A DNA stretch of 64,000 nucleotides from a bacterium (GCA_021786295.1 JAJYNO010000024.1:190214-254213), one strand, 5' to 3'; shown: positions 35,199 to 44,458, counted from the stretch's first letter. Program-made: numbers and translations. Notes: generated by a model not told the origin, from the sequence alone.

Positions 35199-35686
35199 TG
35201 AACGACTACCGCACACTGCTCTACGCGCTGGCGGTCTTTTTCTCTCTCTGGGCTGTGATGTCCAGGAAGCTGCTGATCTCGGCGATAATGCTCGCCCTCG
35301 TCAGCGTCTCGGTCTCGCTGATCTTCTTCGACTTCGGCGCCCCGTGGGCCGGCGTCTTCGAACTTTCGGTCTGCGCCGGGCTGATAACCGTGCTGTTCGT
35401 GGGCGCGGTCAGCCTGATCCGCGCCGAAGAGGAGAAGCACCCGGAGAGCCGCGCGCGCTTCTACGCGCTGCCGCTGGCAGCCGCCATCTTCGCGATAGCC
35501 GGCTGGTTCTATCTGCCGCAGTTCTTCGCGGAGATCGCCGGCTGGGCCCGCCCCGGCACCGGGAGCGGGACCATAGGGCTCGCCCTGTGGGACATGCGCC
35601 GCCCGGACCTGCTGGGCCAGGTCCTGATGCTGGCCGCCGGCGTCTTCGTGATCAAGTCGGTCTTCCCCAGGAGGAGCGAGAAATGA
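35195..35686 (+). CDS. NuoJ-like membrane subunit
   Basis: LLISAIMLALVSVSVSLIFFDFGAPWAGVFELSVCAGLITVLFVGAVSLIR. Confidence 0.75.
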   Translation: MMNDYRTLLYALAVFFSLWAVMSRKLLISAIMLALVSVSVSLIFFDFGAPWAGVFELSVCAGLITVLFVGAVSLIRAEEEKHPESRARFYALPLAAAIFAIAGWFYLPQFFAEIAGWARPGTGSGTIGLALWDMRRPDLLGQVLMLAAGVFVIKSVFPRRSEK

Positions 35687-35988
35687 ACTCTTTCCCGATG
35701 GAGTGGTATTTCACGGCCCTGATGATGTTCGTGGGCTTCTACTGCATGCTGGCCTCCCGCAGCATCGTGCGGCAGCTGATAGGCCTGGAGATAGTCTCCA
35801 AGGGCGCGATGCTCGCGCTGCTCTCGGCCGGGGCGCTGGCGAACAACCTGGTCTTCGCTCAGGCCCTGGTGCTTACGCTGATAGTCATAGAGGTGGTCGT
35901 CGTGGCGGCCGGCCTCGCGCTGCTGGTCAAGAACTTCCGGGTCAACGGCACCTCCGACATCTGGAAGCTGGACAGCCTCAAAGGATAA
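35683..35988 (+). CDS. NuoK/MnhC-like membrane subunit
   Basis: 101 aa, three TM: MFVGFYCMLASRSIVRQLIGLEIVSKGAMLAL...VLTLIVIEVVVVAAGLALLV. Confidence 0.85.
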   Translation: MNSFPMEWYFTALMMFVGFYCMLASRSIVRQLIGLEIVSKGAMLALLSAGALANNLVFAQALVLTLIVIEVVVVAAGLALLVKNFRVNGTSDIWKLDSLKG

Positions 35989-35992
35989 AGCC

Positions 35993-36328
35993 ATGGACAT
36001 ACTGCTCTTCCCTCCGGTCGCGTTCATTATCTCGCTCTTGTTCGTGATGGGTCTTTCGGCGCTGCTCTCGCCGCTGTCCGCCAAGCCGGACCGCGTGCCG
36101 GGCTCCGCCAAACACAAGGCGTACGGCTGCGGCGAGGAGGTCCCGTCGGAGAAGGCCATCCCGGATTACCAGGTCTTCTTCCCGTTCGCGATCTTCTTCA
36201 CGCTTCTGCATGTGGCCGGCCTGATGCTGGCCACCTGGGGTTTCAATCCGCTCTCCTCTGGCCTGGGGCTGGTGATAGGCTACGCGGCGGCGGTGATAGT
36301 GATCCTCGCCATTCTCTTCGTGGGATAA
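35993..36328 (+). CDS. NuoA-like membrane subunit
   Basis: HKAYGCGEEVPSEKAIPDYQVFFPFAIFFTLLHVAGLML; NuoA-like three-TM protein. Confidence 0.75.
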   Translation: MDILLFPPVAFIISLLFVMGLSALLSPLSAKPDRVPGSAKHKAYGCGEEVPSEKAIPDYQVFFPFAIFFTLLHVAGLMLATWGFNPLSSGLGLVIGYAAAVIVILAILFVG

Positions 36329-36332
36329 GAAC

Positions 36333-36770
36333 ATGAAAACATTCGACAAACTCGTAACCTGGTCGCTGCTGAAATCTCCCTGGATCCTGCACTTCAATTC
36401 CGGGGCCTGCAACGGCTGCGACATCGAGATAGTGGACGCGCTGACGCCCAAGTACGACGTGGAGCGCTTCGGCATGGTGCTGAAGGCCACGCCGCGCCAC
36501 GCCGACATCCTGGTGGTCAGCGGCCCCGTCACGCGCCAGCAGGCCAAGCGTCTGAAGACCATCTACGACCAGATGCCGGACCCCAAGTTCGTGATGGCCG
36601 TCGGCGCCTGCGGCTGTTCCGGCGGCGTCTTCAACGGCTGTTACGGCGTGATCCCCGGTATCGACAAGACCCTGCCGGTCTCCGTCTACATCCCCGGCTG
36701 CCCGGTGCGCCCCGAGGCCATCATAGACGGCGTCGTGAAGCTGATACGGTCCGTGGAAGGCAAGAAGTAA
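36333..36770 (+). CDS. [NiFe] hydrogenase small subunit (NuoB-like)
   Basis: NSGACNGCDIEIVDALTPKYDVERFG, VGACGCSGG, VYIPGCPVRPEAI: four cysteines for a proximal [4Fe-4S] cluster. Confidence 0.92.
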   Translation: MKTFDKLVTWSLLKSPWILHFNSGACNGCDIEIVDALTPKYDVERFGMVLKATPRHADILVVSGPVTRQQAKRLKTIYDQMPDPKFVMAVGACGCSGGVFNGCYGVIPGIDKTLPVSVYIPGCPVRPEAIIDGVVKLIRSVEGKK

Positions 36771-36780
36771 GGAGGACGCG

Positions 36781-37257
36781 ATGGGCGAATTAGAGAAGGA
36801 AGAAAGGATAAAGTCCGCTCTGGAGAAACAGTTCGGCGGTGCGGTCTCAAACGCCTCCGTCCAGCGCCGGAACCGCGTCTGGGCCGAAGTGGAGACCGCC
36901 AAGCTCCCCGAGGTGATGGCCTGGCTGAAGGCCGAGGGCTTCAACCACCTGGCCACGGTCTCCGGCTTCGACGAGGGGGAGAACCTGGGCGCCTATTACC
37001 ACACGACGGATTTCAAGACGGTGGTGAACATAAAAGCGAAAACCCCGCGGGCCAACCCGGTCCTGCCGTCCGTGCTCTCCGTGTTCCCCGGGGCGCTCTC
37101 CTACGAGCGCGAGCTGGTGGACATGTTCGGGATAAAGGTCCAGGGACTGCCGCCCGGCCGCCGCTACCCGCTGCCGGACGACTTCCCTACGGACCAGTAC
37201 CCGCTGCGCAAGGACTGGAAGTTCGTCCCGCCCGCCAACGAAACGGAGGCCGACTAA
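36781..37257 (+). CDS. NuoC-like 30-kDa subunit
   Basis: VLSVFPGALSYERELVDMFGIKVQGLPPGRRYPLPDDFPTDQYPLRKDWK. Confidence 0.9.
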   Translation: MGELEKEERIKSALEKQFGGAVSNASVQRRNRVWAEVETAKLPEVMAWLKAEGFNHLATVSGFDEGENLGAYYHTTDFKTVVNIKAKTPRANPVLPSVLSVFPGALSYERELVDMFGIKVQGLPPGRRYPLPDDFPTDQYPLRKDWKFVPPANETEAD

Positions 37258-38450
37258 TGTCCAAGATCACTATACCGCTGGGCCCCCAGCACCCCGCCCT
37301 GAAAGAGCCGGAGAACTTCATGCTCGTCCTGGAGGGAGAGCAGATCTCCGGAGCCACTGTCAACCTGGGCTATAACCACCGCGGCATGGAAAAGGCCGCC
37401 GAGGAGCGCACCTACATACAGGACCTGTACCTGCTGGAGCGCGTCTGCGGCATCTGCTCCCATTCGCACACCACCTGCTACATCACCAACGTAGAGGAGC
37501 TCGCCAAGTGCGAAACGCCCAAGCGGGCCCTCGCGATACGCACGCTCGTGGCCGAGCTCGAGCGCGTGCACAGCCACCTGCTGTGGCTCGGCGTGGCCGG
37601 CTACGAGATGGGCTTCGAGACGCTGTTCATGTACACCTGGCGCGACCGCGAGCAGGTGCTGGACTGCCTGGAGCTCATCAGCGGCAACCGCGTACATTAT
37701 TCCATCAATACGATAGGCGGCGTGCGCCGCGACATCACGGCCGAGCAGAAGGCCGAGGTCCTGAAGCGCATAGACTACCTGGCCGAGCGCACCAGCTACT
37801 ACATCAAGCTCGCCACCGAGGAGGCCACCGTGCTGGCCCGCACGCAGAACGTCGGCAAACTTCCCTACGACGTCGCGATAGAACGCGGCGCGATAGGCCC
37901 CACCGCCCGCGCCTCCGGCGTGGCGCGTGACGTCCGTAAGGACGAACCCTACCTGCTCTACAGCGAGCTGGACTTCAAGCTGATCACCGCGGACTCCTGC
38001 GACGTCTTCGGCCGCCTCGTCGTGCGCGCGCTGGAGCTGGTGGAGTCGTACAAGATGATCAGGCAGGTGCTTAACAACCTGCCCGAGGGCCCGATAGCTG
38101 TGAAGGTGCCGATGCGCATCCCCGCCGGCGAGGCCGTCAACCGCTACGAAGCCCCGCGCGGCGAAGACATCCACTATCTGAAGTCCAACGGCACAGACAA
38201 GCCCGAGCGCGTGAAGGTGCGGGCTCCCACGCTGGCCAACCTGCAGAGCGTGGCCTACATGCTCGAGGGCGGCTGGCTGGCCGACGTGCCGCTCGTGATA
38301 GCGGCCATAGACCCGTGCATGTCCTGCACGGACCGCGCCGTGGTCTGGGACCCTAAGAAGGGCAGGAAACAGACCTACGGCTGGGAAGACCTGCGCAAGC
38401 TGGCCATAGAGCAGTACAGGCGCCGCGGCGTGGACTTCACGAGGCTCTGA
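37257..38450 (+). CDS. [NiFe] hydrogenase large subunit (NuoD-like, group 4)
   Basis: N-terminal LERVCGICSHSHT and C-terminal AIDPCMSCTDR retain both CxxC [NiFe] ligand pairs. Confidence 0.93.
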   Translation: MSKITIPLGPQHPALKEPENFMLVLEGEQISGATVNLGYNHRGMEKAAEERTYIQDLYLLERVCGICSHSHTTCYITNVEELAKCETPKRALAIRTLVAELERVHSHLLWLGVAGYEMGFETLFMYTWRDREQVLDCLELISGNRVHYSINTIGGVRRDITAEQKAEVLKRIDYLAERTSYYIKLATEEATVLARTQNVGKLPYDVAIERGAIGPTARASGVARDVRKDEPYLLYSELDFKLITADSCDVFGRLVVRALELVESYKMIRQVLNNLPEGPIAVKVPMRIPAGEAVNRYEAPRGEDIHYLKSNGTDKPERVKVRAPTLANLQSVAYMLEGGWLADVPLVIAAIDPCMSCTDRAVVWDPKKGRKQTYGWEDLRKLAIEQYRRRGVDFTRL

Positions 38451-38459
38451 GGAAACGAC

Positions 38460-39401
38460 ATGGAAGCGATAATACCTCTGGCGAAGATCATACTGTTCCC
38501 CGGTTTCCTGTTCCTGGCCGTGTATGGGCTGTTCCTGCAGTGGGTGGACAGGAAGCTCTGCGCGGTGATGCAGAACCGCATGGGCCCGCCCTGGTTCCAG
38601 CCGGCGGCGGACTTCATTAAACTGCTGGCCAAGGAAGTGATAGTTCCCGACGCCGCGGACGCGGCGATGTTCCGCGTGCTGCCGTTCTTCGCGATGGCGG
38701 CCGTGATGACGGCCCTGGTGGCCATCCCGGTAGGCTCGTCGGCTCTTTTCAGCTTCCAGGGCGACCTGGTGGCCGTCATCTACCTGCTGACGGTCCCCAC
38801 GGTCACGTTCTTCCTGGCGGGCTGGAGCTCCACCAGCCCCTACGCCACCGTAGGCTCGATGCGCGTGCTGACGCAACTGTTCGCCTACGAAGTCCCGCTG
38901 ATGCTGGCGCTGATAGGTCCGGCCATCCTGGCAGGCTCCTGGAACATCTCGGAGATAGCGGCCTTTTTCTCCTCCCATCCCGCGCTGATCCCGGCTCAGC
39001 TGCTGGGCTTCGCGGCGGCGCTGATAGCCCTGCAGGGCAAGTTGGAGCGCCTGCCGTTCGACATCCCGCACGCGAAGAACGAGATCGTCGGCGGCCAGTT
39101 CACCGAGTACTCCGGCCGCCTGCTGGACTTCTTCCTGCTGGCGGTGGACATGGAGCTGGTAGTAGGGGCCGCGCTGCTCAACGCCGTTTTCCTGGGCGGC
39201 GCCCTCGGCCTTACAGGAGCGGCGGCCATAGCCGTGTTCCTGGCCAAAACTCTCGTCATAACCTTCCTGCTGGCGCTGCTGAAGGTGCTGATGGCCCGCA
39301 TCCGGATCGAGCAGATGATCAACTTCTGCTGGAAATACCTTGCGCCGATAGCCATGGCCCAGGTCGTCTGCGACATCCTCCTCAAGGCCAAAATAGGATA
39401 A
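38460..39401 (+). CDS. NuoH/HyfC-like membrane subunit
   Basis: WVDRKLCAVMQNRMGPPWFQPAADFIKLLAKE, ERLPFDIPHAKNEIVGGQFTEYSGRLLDFFLLA. Confidence 0.92.
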   Translation: MEAIIPLAKIILFPGFLFLAVYGLFLQWVDRKLCAVMQNRMGPPWFQPAADFIKLLAKEVIVPDAADAAMFRVLPFFAMAAVMTALVAIPVGSSALFSFQGDLVAVIYLLTVPTVTFFLAGWSSTSPYATVGSMRVLTQLFAYEVPLMLALIGPAILAGSWNISEIAAFFSSHPALIPAQLLGFAAALIALQGKLERLPFDIPHAKNEIVGGQFTEYSGRLLDFFLLAVDMELVVGAALLNAVFLGGALGLTGAAAIAVFLAKTLVITFLLALLKVLMARIRIEQMINFCWKYLAPIAMAQVVCDILLKAKIG

Positions 39402-39405
39402 TCCC

Positions 39406-39807
39406 ATGAAGAAACCAGCGAGAGTTTTCAGCGAGGTCATAAAGCACCTCTTCAAGAAACCGGCCACGTGCGCCTATCCGTTCGAGCCGGCCCGCATCAT
39501 GCCTCATTTCCGCGGCAGAATAGCCTTCGAGCAGGACAAATGCATAGGCTGCCAGATGTGCGTGCGGGTCTGCCCTTCGAAGGCAATAGAGATAGTCCTC
39601 TCCAAGGACCAGCCGCCGGCCCCGGCGCCCGTTGAGGGACAGCCGGCCGCTCCCGCCAAGAAGAAGTTCGACTGCATCATGAAGCTGGACCACTGCGTGT
39701 TCTGCGCGCAGTGCGTGGAGACCTGTCCCAAGAAGGCGCTGATCATGACGCAGGACTTCGAGCTCGCCCACGTGGACCGCAAGGAGCTCCGCCGACACTA
39801 CAAGTAA
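39406..39807 (+). CDS. NuoI-like ferredoxin subunit, 2x[4Fe-4S]
   Basis: CIGCQMCVRVCPSKAI and CVFCAQCVETCPKKAL. Confidence 0.92.
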   Translation: MKKPARVFSEVIKHLFKKPATCAYPFEPARIMPHFRGRIAFEQDKCIGCQMCVRVCPSKAIEIVLSKDQPPAPAPVEGQPAAPAKKKFDCIMKLDHCVFCAQCVETCPKKALIMTQDFELAHVDRKELRRHYK

Positions 39808-39824
39808 GGAGTTCCTCCGTAACG

Positions 39825-39851
39825 AAAAAGCCGGCCCAACCCCGGCTTTTT
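39825..39851 (+). terminator. Rho-independent terminator of hydrogenase operon
   Basis: aaaaagccggcccaaccccggcttttt. Confidence 0.88.
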
Positions 39852-39859
39852 CATTTTTA

Positions 39860-39936
39860 AAATAGGGACAGACACCTATTTTCGCAGACTTTTTCCTTCC
39901 AGGTATATCGCCCAAAATAGGTGTCTGTCCCTATTT
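39860..39936. repeat. REPIN-like element: perfect 23-nt inverted repeat around a 31-nt spacer
   Basis: Left arm aaatagggacagacacctatttt (39860-39882); right arm aaaataggtgtctgtccctattt (39914-39936) is its exact reverse complement. Confidence 0.9.
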
Positions 39937-39988
39937 AATCCCCCCTATTTAATCCCCCTATTTAATTCCCTATTTAATCCTATTTAAT
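39931..39988. repeat. Degenerating tandem array of the REP-end motif CTATTTAAT(C)n, five units
   Basis: Units CTATTTAATCCCCC / CTATTTAATCCCC / CTATTTAATTCC / CTATTTAATC / CTATTTAAT starting at 39931, 39945, 39958, 39970 and 39980. Confidence 0.9.
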
Positions 39989-40018
39989 ATGCAGGGGATT
40001 TCTTATAATAGAGAGGCG

Positions 40019-41287
40019 ATGAGAAGGCTATACCTAGCGGCAGCGGCGGCTCTGGGAATGTTATTATTCTCCGGAGCGGCTTCGGCTTTCGACCTGCCCG
40101 GACTGACCGCGGCGGACATCAGCGCGACAAGCCGGGCCCCGGCCGCTGGGCGCCCGGCACCGCAGGAGCGGGATTGGACCGTCATGGTCTACCTCAACGC
40201 GAAGAACAACCTCGAGGAGGCCGGGCTCAAGGACCTCAACGAGATGGAGAGCGCCGGTTCCACCGCCAAGGTGGCCATAGTGGCCGAACTGGGCCGCGTT
40301 AAAGGCTACTACGACGGGGACGGCGACTGGACCGGCGTGAGGCGCTACCTGGTGCAAAAGGACGCCGACATGTCGCATATAGCTTCCCCAGTGCTGGCGG
40401 ACCTGGGCGCGACCGACATGGGAGATTACCGCACGGCCGAGGATTTCGTCCGCTGGGCGAAGGAAAACTACCCTGCCCGTCATTATTTGCTGATAGTCTG
40501 GGACCACGGCTCCGGCTGGACCAGGTCGGCGGCTGTTTCCCGCGGCATCTCCTACGACGACGGGAGCGGGAACCACATGACGGTGCCGCAGCTGGCCGCT
40601 GTGCTCAAGGACTCGGGCGGGGCCGACATCTACGCTTCTGACGCCTGCCTGATGCAGATGGCGGAAGTCGCCGGAGAGCTGAGGGACCACGCCGCCTATA
40701 TCGTAGGCTCGGAGGAGACCGAGCCGGCCGACGGCTACCCGTACGACGCTATCCTGGCCAAGCTGGACGCCGACCCAGCCATGACGCCGCGCGAGCTGGC
40801 CGGGACCATCGTGAACGCCTACGGCGGCTACTACTCCGCGCGCGGCACAGGCGCGACCCTCAGCGCGCTGGATACCGCCGCTTTCCCGGAGTTCCTGCGC
40901 CTGACGGGGGCCTTCGTCTCCGCGGCGGAGGCCGCCGGGGACAGGGGCGTAATAAAGCGCGGCCTCTACTACGCCCAGCATTACTCCTACGAGGACAACA
41001 AGGACCTGGACTCCTTTCTGGCCTATGTCGCCGCCAAATCCCGTTCGCAGACGGTAAAGGACGCGGCCGGCGCCCTGCAGGCGCAACTGCGCGGGCGCCT
41101 GGTGGCGTTCAAGGCCGCGGCCGACTATGCCGCTGTCCCGGACGGCATGGAACAGACAGACTACACCCGGGCCGGAGGCCTGGCGGTCTACCTGCCAGGC
41201 AGCGTACCCGCCGCCGGCTATTCCGGCCTGCGCTGGGCCGCGGATTCAGGCTGGGGCGGCTTCCTGGACTGGACAGTACATAAATGA
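40019..41287 (+). CDS. Secreted clostripain-like (peptidase family C11, clan CD) cysteine protease
   Basis: Signal peptide; DWTVMVYLNAKNNLEEAGLKDLNEME, LLIVWDHGSGW (catalytic His), IYASDACLMQMAEVAGEL (catalytic Cys), IVGSEETEPADGYPYDAIL. Confidence 0.9.
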   Translation: MRRLYLAAAAALGMLLFSGAASAFDLPGLTAADISATSRAPAAGRPAPQERDWTVMVYLNAKNNLEEAGLKDLNEMESAGSTAKVAIVAELGRVKGYYDGDGDWTGVRRYLVQKDADMSHIASPVLADLGATDMGDYRTAEDFVRWAKENYPARHYLLIVWDHGSGWTRSAAVSRGISYDDGSGNHMTVPQLAAVLKDSGGADIYASDACLMQMAEVAGELRDHAAYIVGSEETEPADGYPYDAILAKLDADPAMTPRELAGTIVNAYGGYYSARGTGATLSALDTAAFPEFLRLTGAFVSAAEAAGDRGVIKRGLYYAQHYSYEDNKDLDSFLAYVAAKSRSQTVKDAAGALQAQLRGRLVAFKAAADYAAVPDGMEQTDYTRAGGLAVYLPGSVPAAGYSGLRWAADSGWGGFLDWTVHK

Positions 41288-42444
41288 ACTTCGTCTTCCT
41301 CTCGCCGCACTTCCCGCCGAACTACAGGTATTTCTGCCGCGCCCTCAGGGCGGCTGGCTTCAACGTCCTGGGCATAGGCGACGCCGACTTCGGCGCGCTG
41401 CGCCCGGAGCTGGCCTCAGCGCTCACCTGGTACTACCGGGTGGGGAACATGCATAATTACGACGAACTGCGCGGGGCCTGCCGCTTCTTTACGGACCGCT
41501 TCGGCCCCATCGCCAGGCTCGACTCGCTCAACGAGTACTGGCTGGAGACGGAGGCGGCGCTGCGCACGGAATTCGGCATAGCCGGGATACACGACGACAC
41601 GATAGCCGACATACGGCACAAGTCCAGGATGAAGCGGATATTCTCGGCGGCCGGCATACCGCACGCCCGGGGCAGGCTGGTCCGCACGCTGGAGGAACTG
41701 AGGGATTTCGCCTCCTGGACCGGGTTCCCGGTGATCGTAAAGCCCGATGACGGCATGGGTGCGGCCCTGACCTACAAACTGACGGACGGCGCGCAGCTGG
41801 AGACGTTCTTTTCCTCCAAGCCTGACAGGGAGTTCATAGCCGAGGAGTACATATCCGGCGATATCGTCACTTTCGACGGGCTGGCCGACAGGGAAGGGGG
41901 GGTGGCCTTCTGCACCTCCCACGTCTACGGCGAGAGCGTCATGGAGGCCGTGCTCGCGGACTCCCATGTCTCCTATTACTCGGAACGAAATATCCCCGCG
42001 GACCTGGAACTGGCCGGCCGCAGGCTGGTGGAGGGGTTCGGGGTCAGGGAGCGCTTTTTCCACTTCGAGTTCTTCCGGCGGCCCGACGGGGCTTTGTACG
42101 CCCTCGAGGCCAACATCAGGCCGCCTGGCGGCTTCACGATGGACATGTTCAATTACGCCTGCGACATAGACATGTATTCCGCCTGGGCGCGCATGATGGC
42201 CGGGGAGGACCTGCGCCTGGACTACACCCGCAAGTACCATTGCTGCTACGCCGGCCGCAAGCGCAGGCTCGTCTACCGCCATTCCCGCGAGGAGGTGGAA
42301 CGCCGCCTTGGCGCGGCGGTCGTGATGAGGGAAGAGCTGCCGCCGGTGCTGGCCCGCGCTATGGGGGATTGCGGCTATGTAGTGCGCTCCCCCGACCGCG
42401 CCTTCATCCTAGGCGCCATCCGCCTCATCCAGGAACCCGCCTGA
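41284..42444 (+). CDS. ATP-grasp domain protein (carboxylate-amine ligase-like)
   Basis: GFPVIVKPDDGMGAALTYKL, REFIAEEYISGDIVTFDG, FFHFEFFRRPDGALYALEANIRPPGGFTMDM; ATG overlaps C11 protease stop. Confidence 0.85.
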   Translation: MNFVFLSPHFPPNYRYFCRALRAAGFNVLGIGDADFGALRPELASALTWYYRVGNMHNYDELRGACRFFTDRFGPIARLDSLNEYWLETEAALRTEFGIAGIHDDTIADIRHKSRMKRIFSAAGIPHARGRLVRTLEELRDFASWTGFPVIVKPDDGMGAALTYKLTDGAQLETFFSSKPDREFIAEEYISGDIVTFDGLADREGGVAFCTSHVYGESVMEAVLADSHVSYYSERNIPADLELAGRRLVEGFGVRERFFHFEFFRRPDGALYALEANIRPPGGFTMDMFNYACDIDMYSAWARMMAGEDLRLDYTRKYHCCYAGRKRRLVYRHSREEVERRLGAAVVMREELPPVLARAMGDCGYVVRSPDRAFILGAIRLIQEPA

Positions 42445-42495
42445 CCCGGCCGGAACCGGTTCCCCCGGGCTCCGCAAATCTTTTATAATTTACAT

Positions 42496-43557
42496 ATGAA
42501 CGCACTGCACAACTGGTTCGATTCCAGCCTCATCCTGGGCAACACCCCGACCGCCTACGGCTACGCCCTAGCGGCTTTCCTCGTTTCGCTCGCCCTGCTT
42601 TACCTGCTCAAGAACATAGGCCTGGCCCGCCTGAAGGCGCTGGCCGAGCGGACGGCCACGGACATAGACGATATGGCAGTGGCGCTGCTGGAGAAGGTGC
42701 ACTGGTTCGAATACCAGCTGATCGCCTTATACATAGCCACCCGCTACCTGCAGCGCGGGCCGGAGTTCGACAAGGGCCTGAAGACCGTCATCCTGGTGGT
42801 CTTCACCTACCGCGCCATAATGATAGCCCAGGAACTAGTCAAATACTGGCTGCACAAGGTTGCCGAGCACCGGCAGCTCTCCGAAGCCGCCAGGGCTTCC
42901 GTGATCAACAGCACGCAGGTCATCCTGCGCACGCTGCTCTGGACGGCCGCAGTCCTCTTCGTGCTGGACAACCTCGGCGTGAATATCTCCTCGGCCCTGA
43001 CCGGCCTGGGCATAGGCGGCGTAGCCGTGGCCCTGGCCGCGCAGGCCATACTCGGGGACCTTTTCAATTTCTTCGTGATCCTGCTGGACAAGCCGTTCCA
43101 CGTCGGAGATTTCCTGGTGGCCGGCAATATATCCGGCACGGTCGAGCACATAGGCCTCAAGTCCATACGCATCCGGAGCCTCTCCGGGGAACAGCTGGTC
43201 CTTTCCAATTCCAAGCTGCTCGCCATGGAGCTGAAGAACTACAAGCGCATGGAACGGCGCCGCGTCGTGATGACCACCTCGGTGACCTACGAGACGCCGC
43301 TGGAAAAGATCAAAAAGGTCCCGCCGCTGATAAAGGAGATCATCTCCGAGGTCAAAGACGTCACGCTCGACCGCTCCAACCTCTCCAACCTCGGCGGGTT
43401 CTCCATAGATTTCGAGACGGTCTACTACGTGGAATCCCCGGACTACAACCTTTACATGGACATCCAGGAACGCATCCTGCAGGCCGTAATAGAGCGGTGC
43501 GGCAGGGAAGGCATAAGCTTCCCTTACCCGACGCAGACGCTTTTCGTCAAGAAATAA
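42496..43557 (+). CDS. MscS-family mechanosensitive ion channel
   Basis: LGIGGVAVALAAQAILGDLFNFFVILLDKPFHVGDFL and IRIRSLSGEQLVLSNSKLL. Confidence 0.92.
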   Translation: MNALHNWFDSSLILGNTPTAYGYALAAFLVSLALLYLLKNIGLARLKALAERTATDIDDMAVALLEKVHWFEYQLIALYIATRYLQRGPEFDKGLKTVILVVFTYRAIMIAQELVKYWLHKVAEHRQLSEAARASVINSTQVILRTLLWTAAVLFVLDNLGVNISSALTGLGIGGVAVALAAQAILGDLFNFFVILLDKPFHVGDFLVAGNISGTVEHIGLKSIRIRSLSGEQLVLSNSKLLAMELKNYKRMERRRVVMTTSVTYETPLEKIKKVPPLIKEIISEVKDVTLDRSNLSNLGGFSIDFETVYYVESPDYNLYMDIQERILQAVIERCGREGISFPYPTQTLFVKK

Positions 43558-43574
43558 GAGGAGGAACCGACGAC

Positions 43575-44432
43575 ATGAGAACCACTTTCATCGCAGCCGT
43601 CTTGCTGGCCCTCTGCGCCGGAGGGCTTCGCGCCGCCCAGCGGACCGTGGCCGTGGTCAACGGCGAGAAAATAACCGCGGAAGAGCTGACGAAGCGCCTC
43701 TGGTGGCAGCACGCGGCACAGGACCTGACCGGTCTGGTGGACGATACGCTGCTGCTGCAGGAGGCCCGGCGCCTCGGGTTAAAGCCCGAAGAGGAACAGG
43801 TGGACGAGCGCTTCGCCTCGCTGCAGGCCAATTACAAGAACAAGGCCGATTTCGAGAAGAACCTCAGGTCGGTGGGCTGGACCGACGAGGACCTGAAGAG
43901 CCTGATAGCGGACCAGCTGCTTATCCGCGCCGCCGTGATCGCCGACGGCAGGATCTCCGTTACCGACGCGGACGTAAAGAGCTTCTTCGACAAGAACAGG
44001 GACAGGCTGGGCGCGCCGGAGGCGGTGAAGCTTAGCCAGATCTTCGTCAACACCAAGGCCGAAGCGGACGACGCCTACGAGCTGCTCAGCTCGGTGGGGG
44101 CGGACTTCGCCAAGCTCTCCGCGCTGAGATCGGCGGACGCCAATCTGCGCAAGAACAGCGGCAGCCTGGGCTACATCCCGAAAGGCATGCTGCAGCCGGA
44201 GATAGAGAAGGCCGTATTCGCCCTGAAGCCGGGGGAATACACCAGCCCGATGGCGACCGGCAACGGCTGGAGCATCTTCAAGGTGGACGACGTCAGACCT
44301 GCCAAGCCCGCGGATCTCGCCGCAATACAGGCGGACCTCAAGGCCGCGCTGCTGAACCAGGAGATCGCCCGCGAACTCCCTCTGCTCGCCGCTCAGCTCA
44401 GGCAGAAGGCCAAGATAGAGATCGTAAAATGA
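43575..44432 (+). CDS. Secreted SurA/PpiC-type peptidyl-prolyl isomerase
   Basis: Signal peptide; AVVNGEKITAEEL, AVKLSQIFVNTKAEADDAYELLSS, GSLGYIPKGMLQPEIEKAVFALKPGEYTSPMATGNGWSIFKVDD. Confidence 0.88.
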   Translation: MRTTFIAAVLLALCAGGLRAAQRTVAVVNGEKITAEELTKRLWWQHAAQDLTGLVDDTLLLQEARRLGLKPEEEQVDERFASLQANYKNKADFEKNLRSVGWTDEDLKSLIADQLLIRAAVIADGRISVTDADVKSFFDKNRDRLGAPEAVKLSQIFVNTKAEADDAYELLSSVGADFAKLSALRSADANLRKNSGSLGYIPKGMLQPEIEKAVFALKPGEYTSPMATGNGWSIFKVDDVRPAKPADLAAIQADLKAALLNQEIARELPLLAAQLRQKAKIEIVK

Positions 44433-44458
44433 TCCCCCGGCGCAAGGGCCGGGCATAG

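Noticed and set aside
30464-39807. Canonical NADH dehydrogenase (complex I)
   Set aside because: NuoE/F/G are missing and the NuoD homologue retains both CxxC [NiFe] ligand pairs, favouring a group 4 hydrogenase.
39931-39988. CRISPR array
   Set aside because: Units are 9-14 bp with no spacers between them; no cas genes. It is a degenerate tandem repeat of the REP end.
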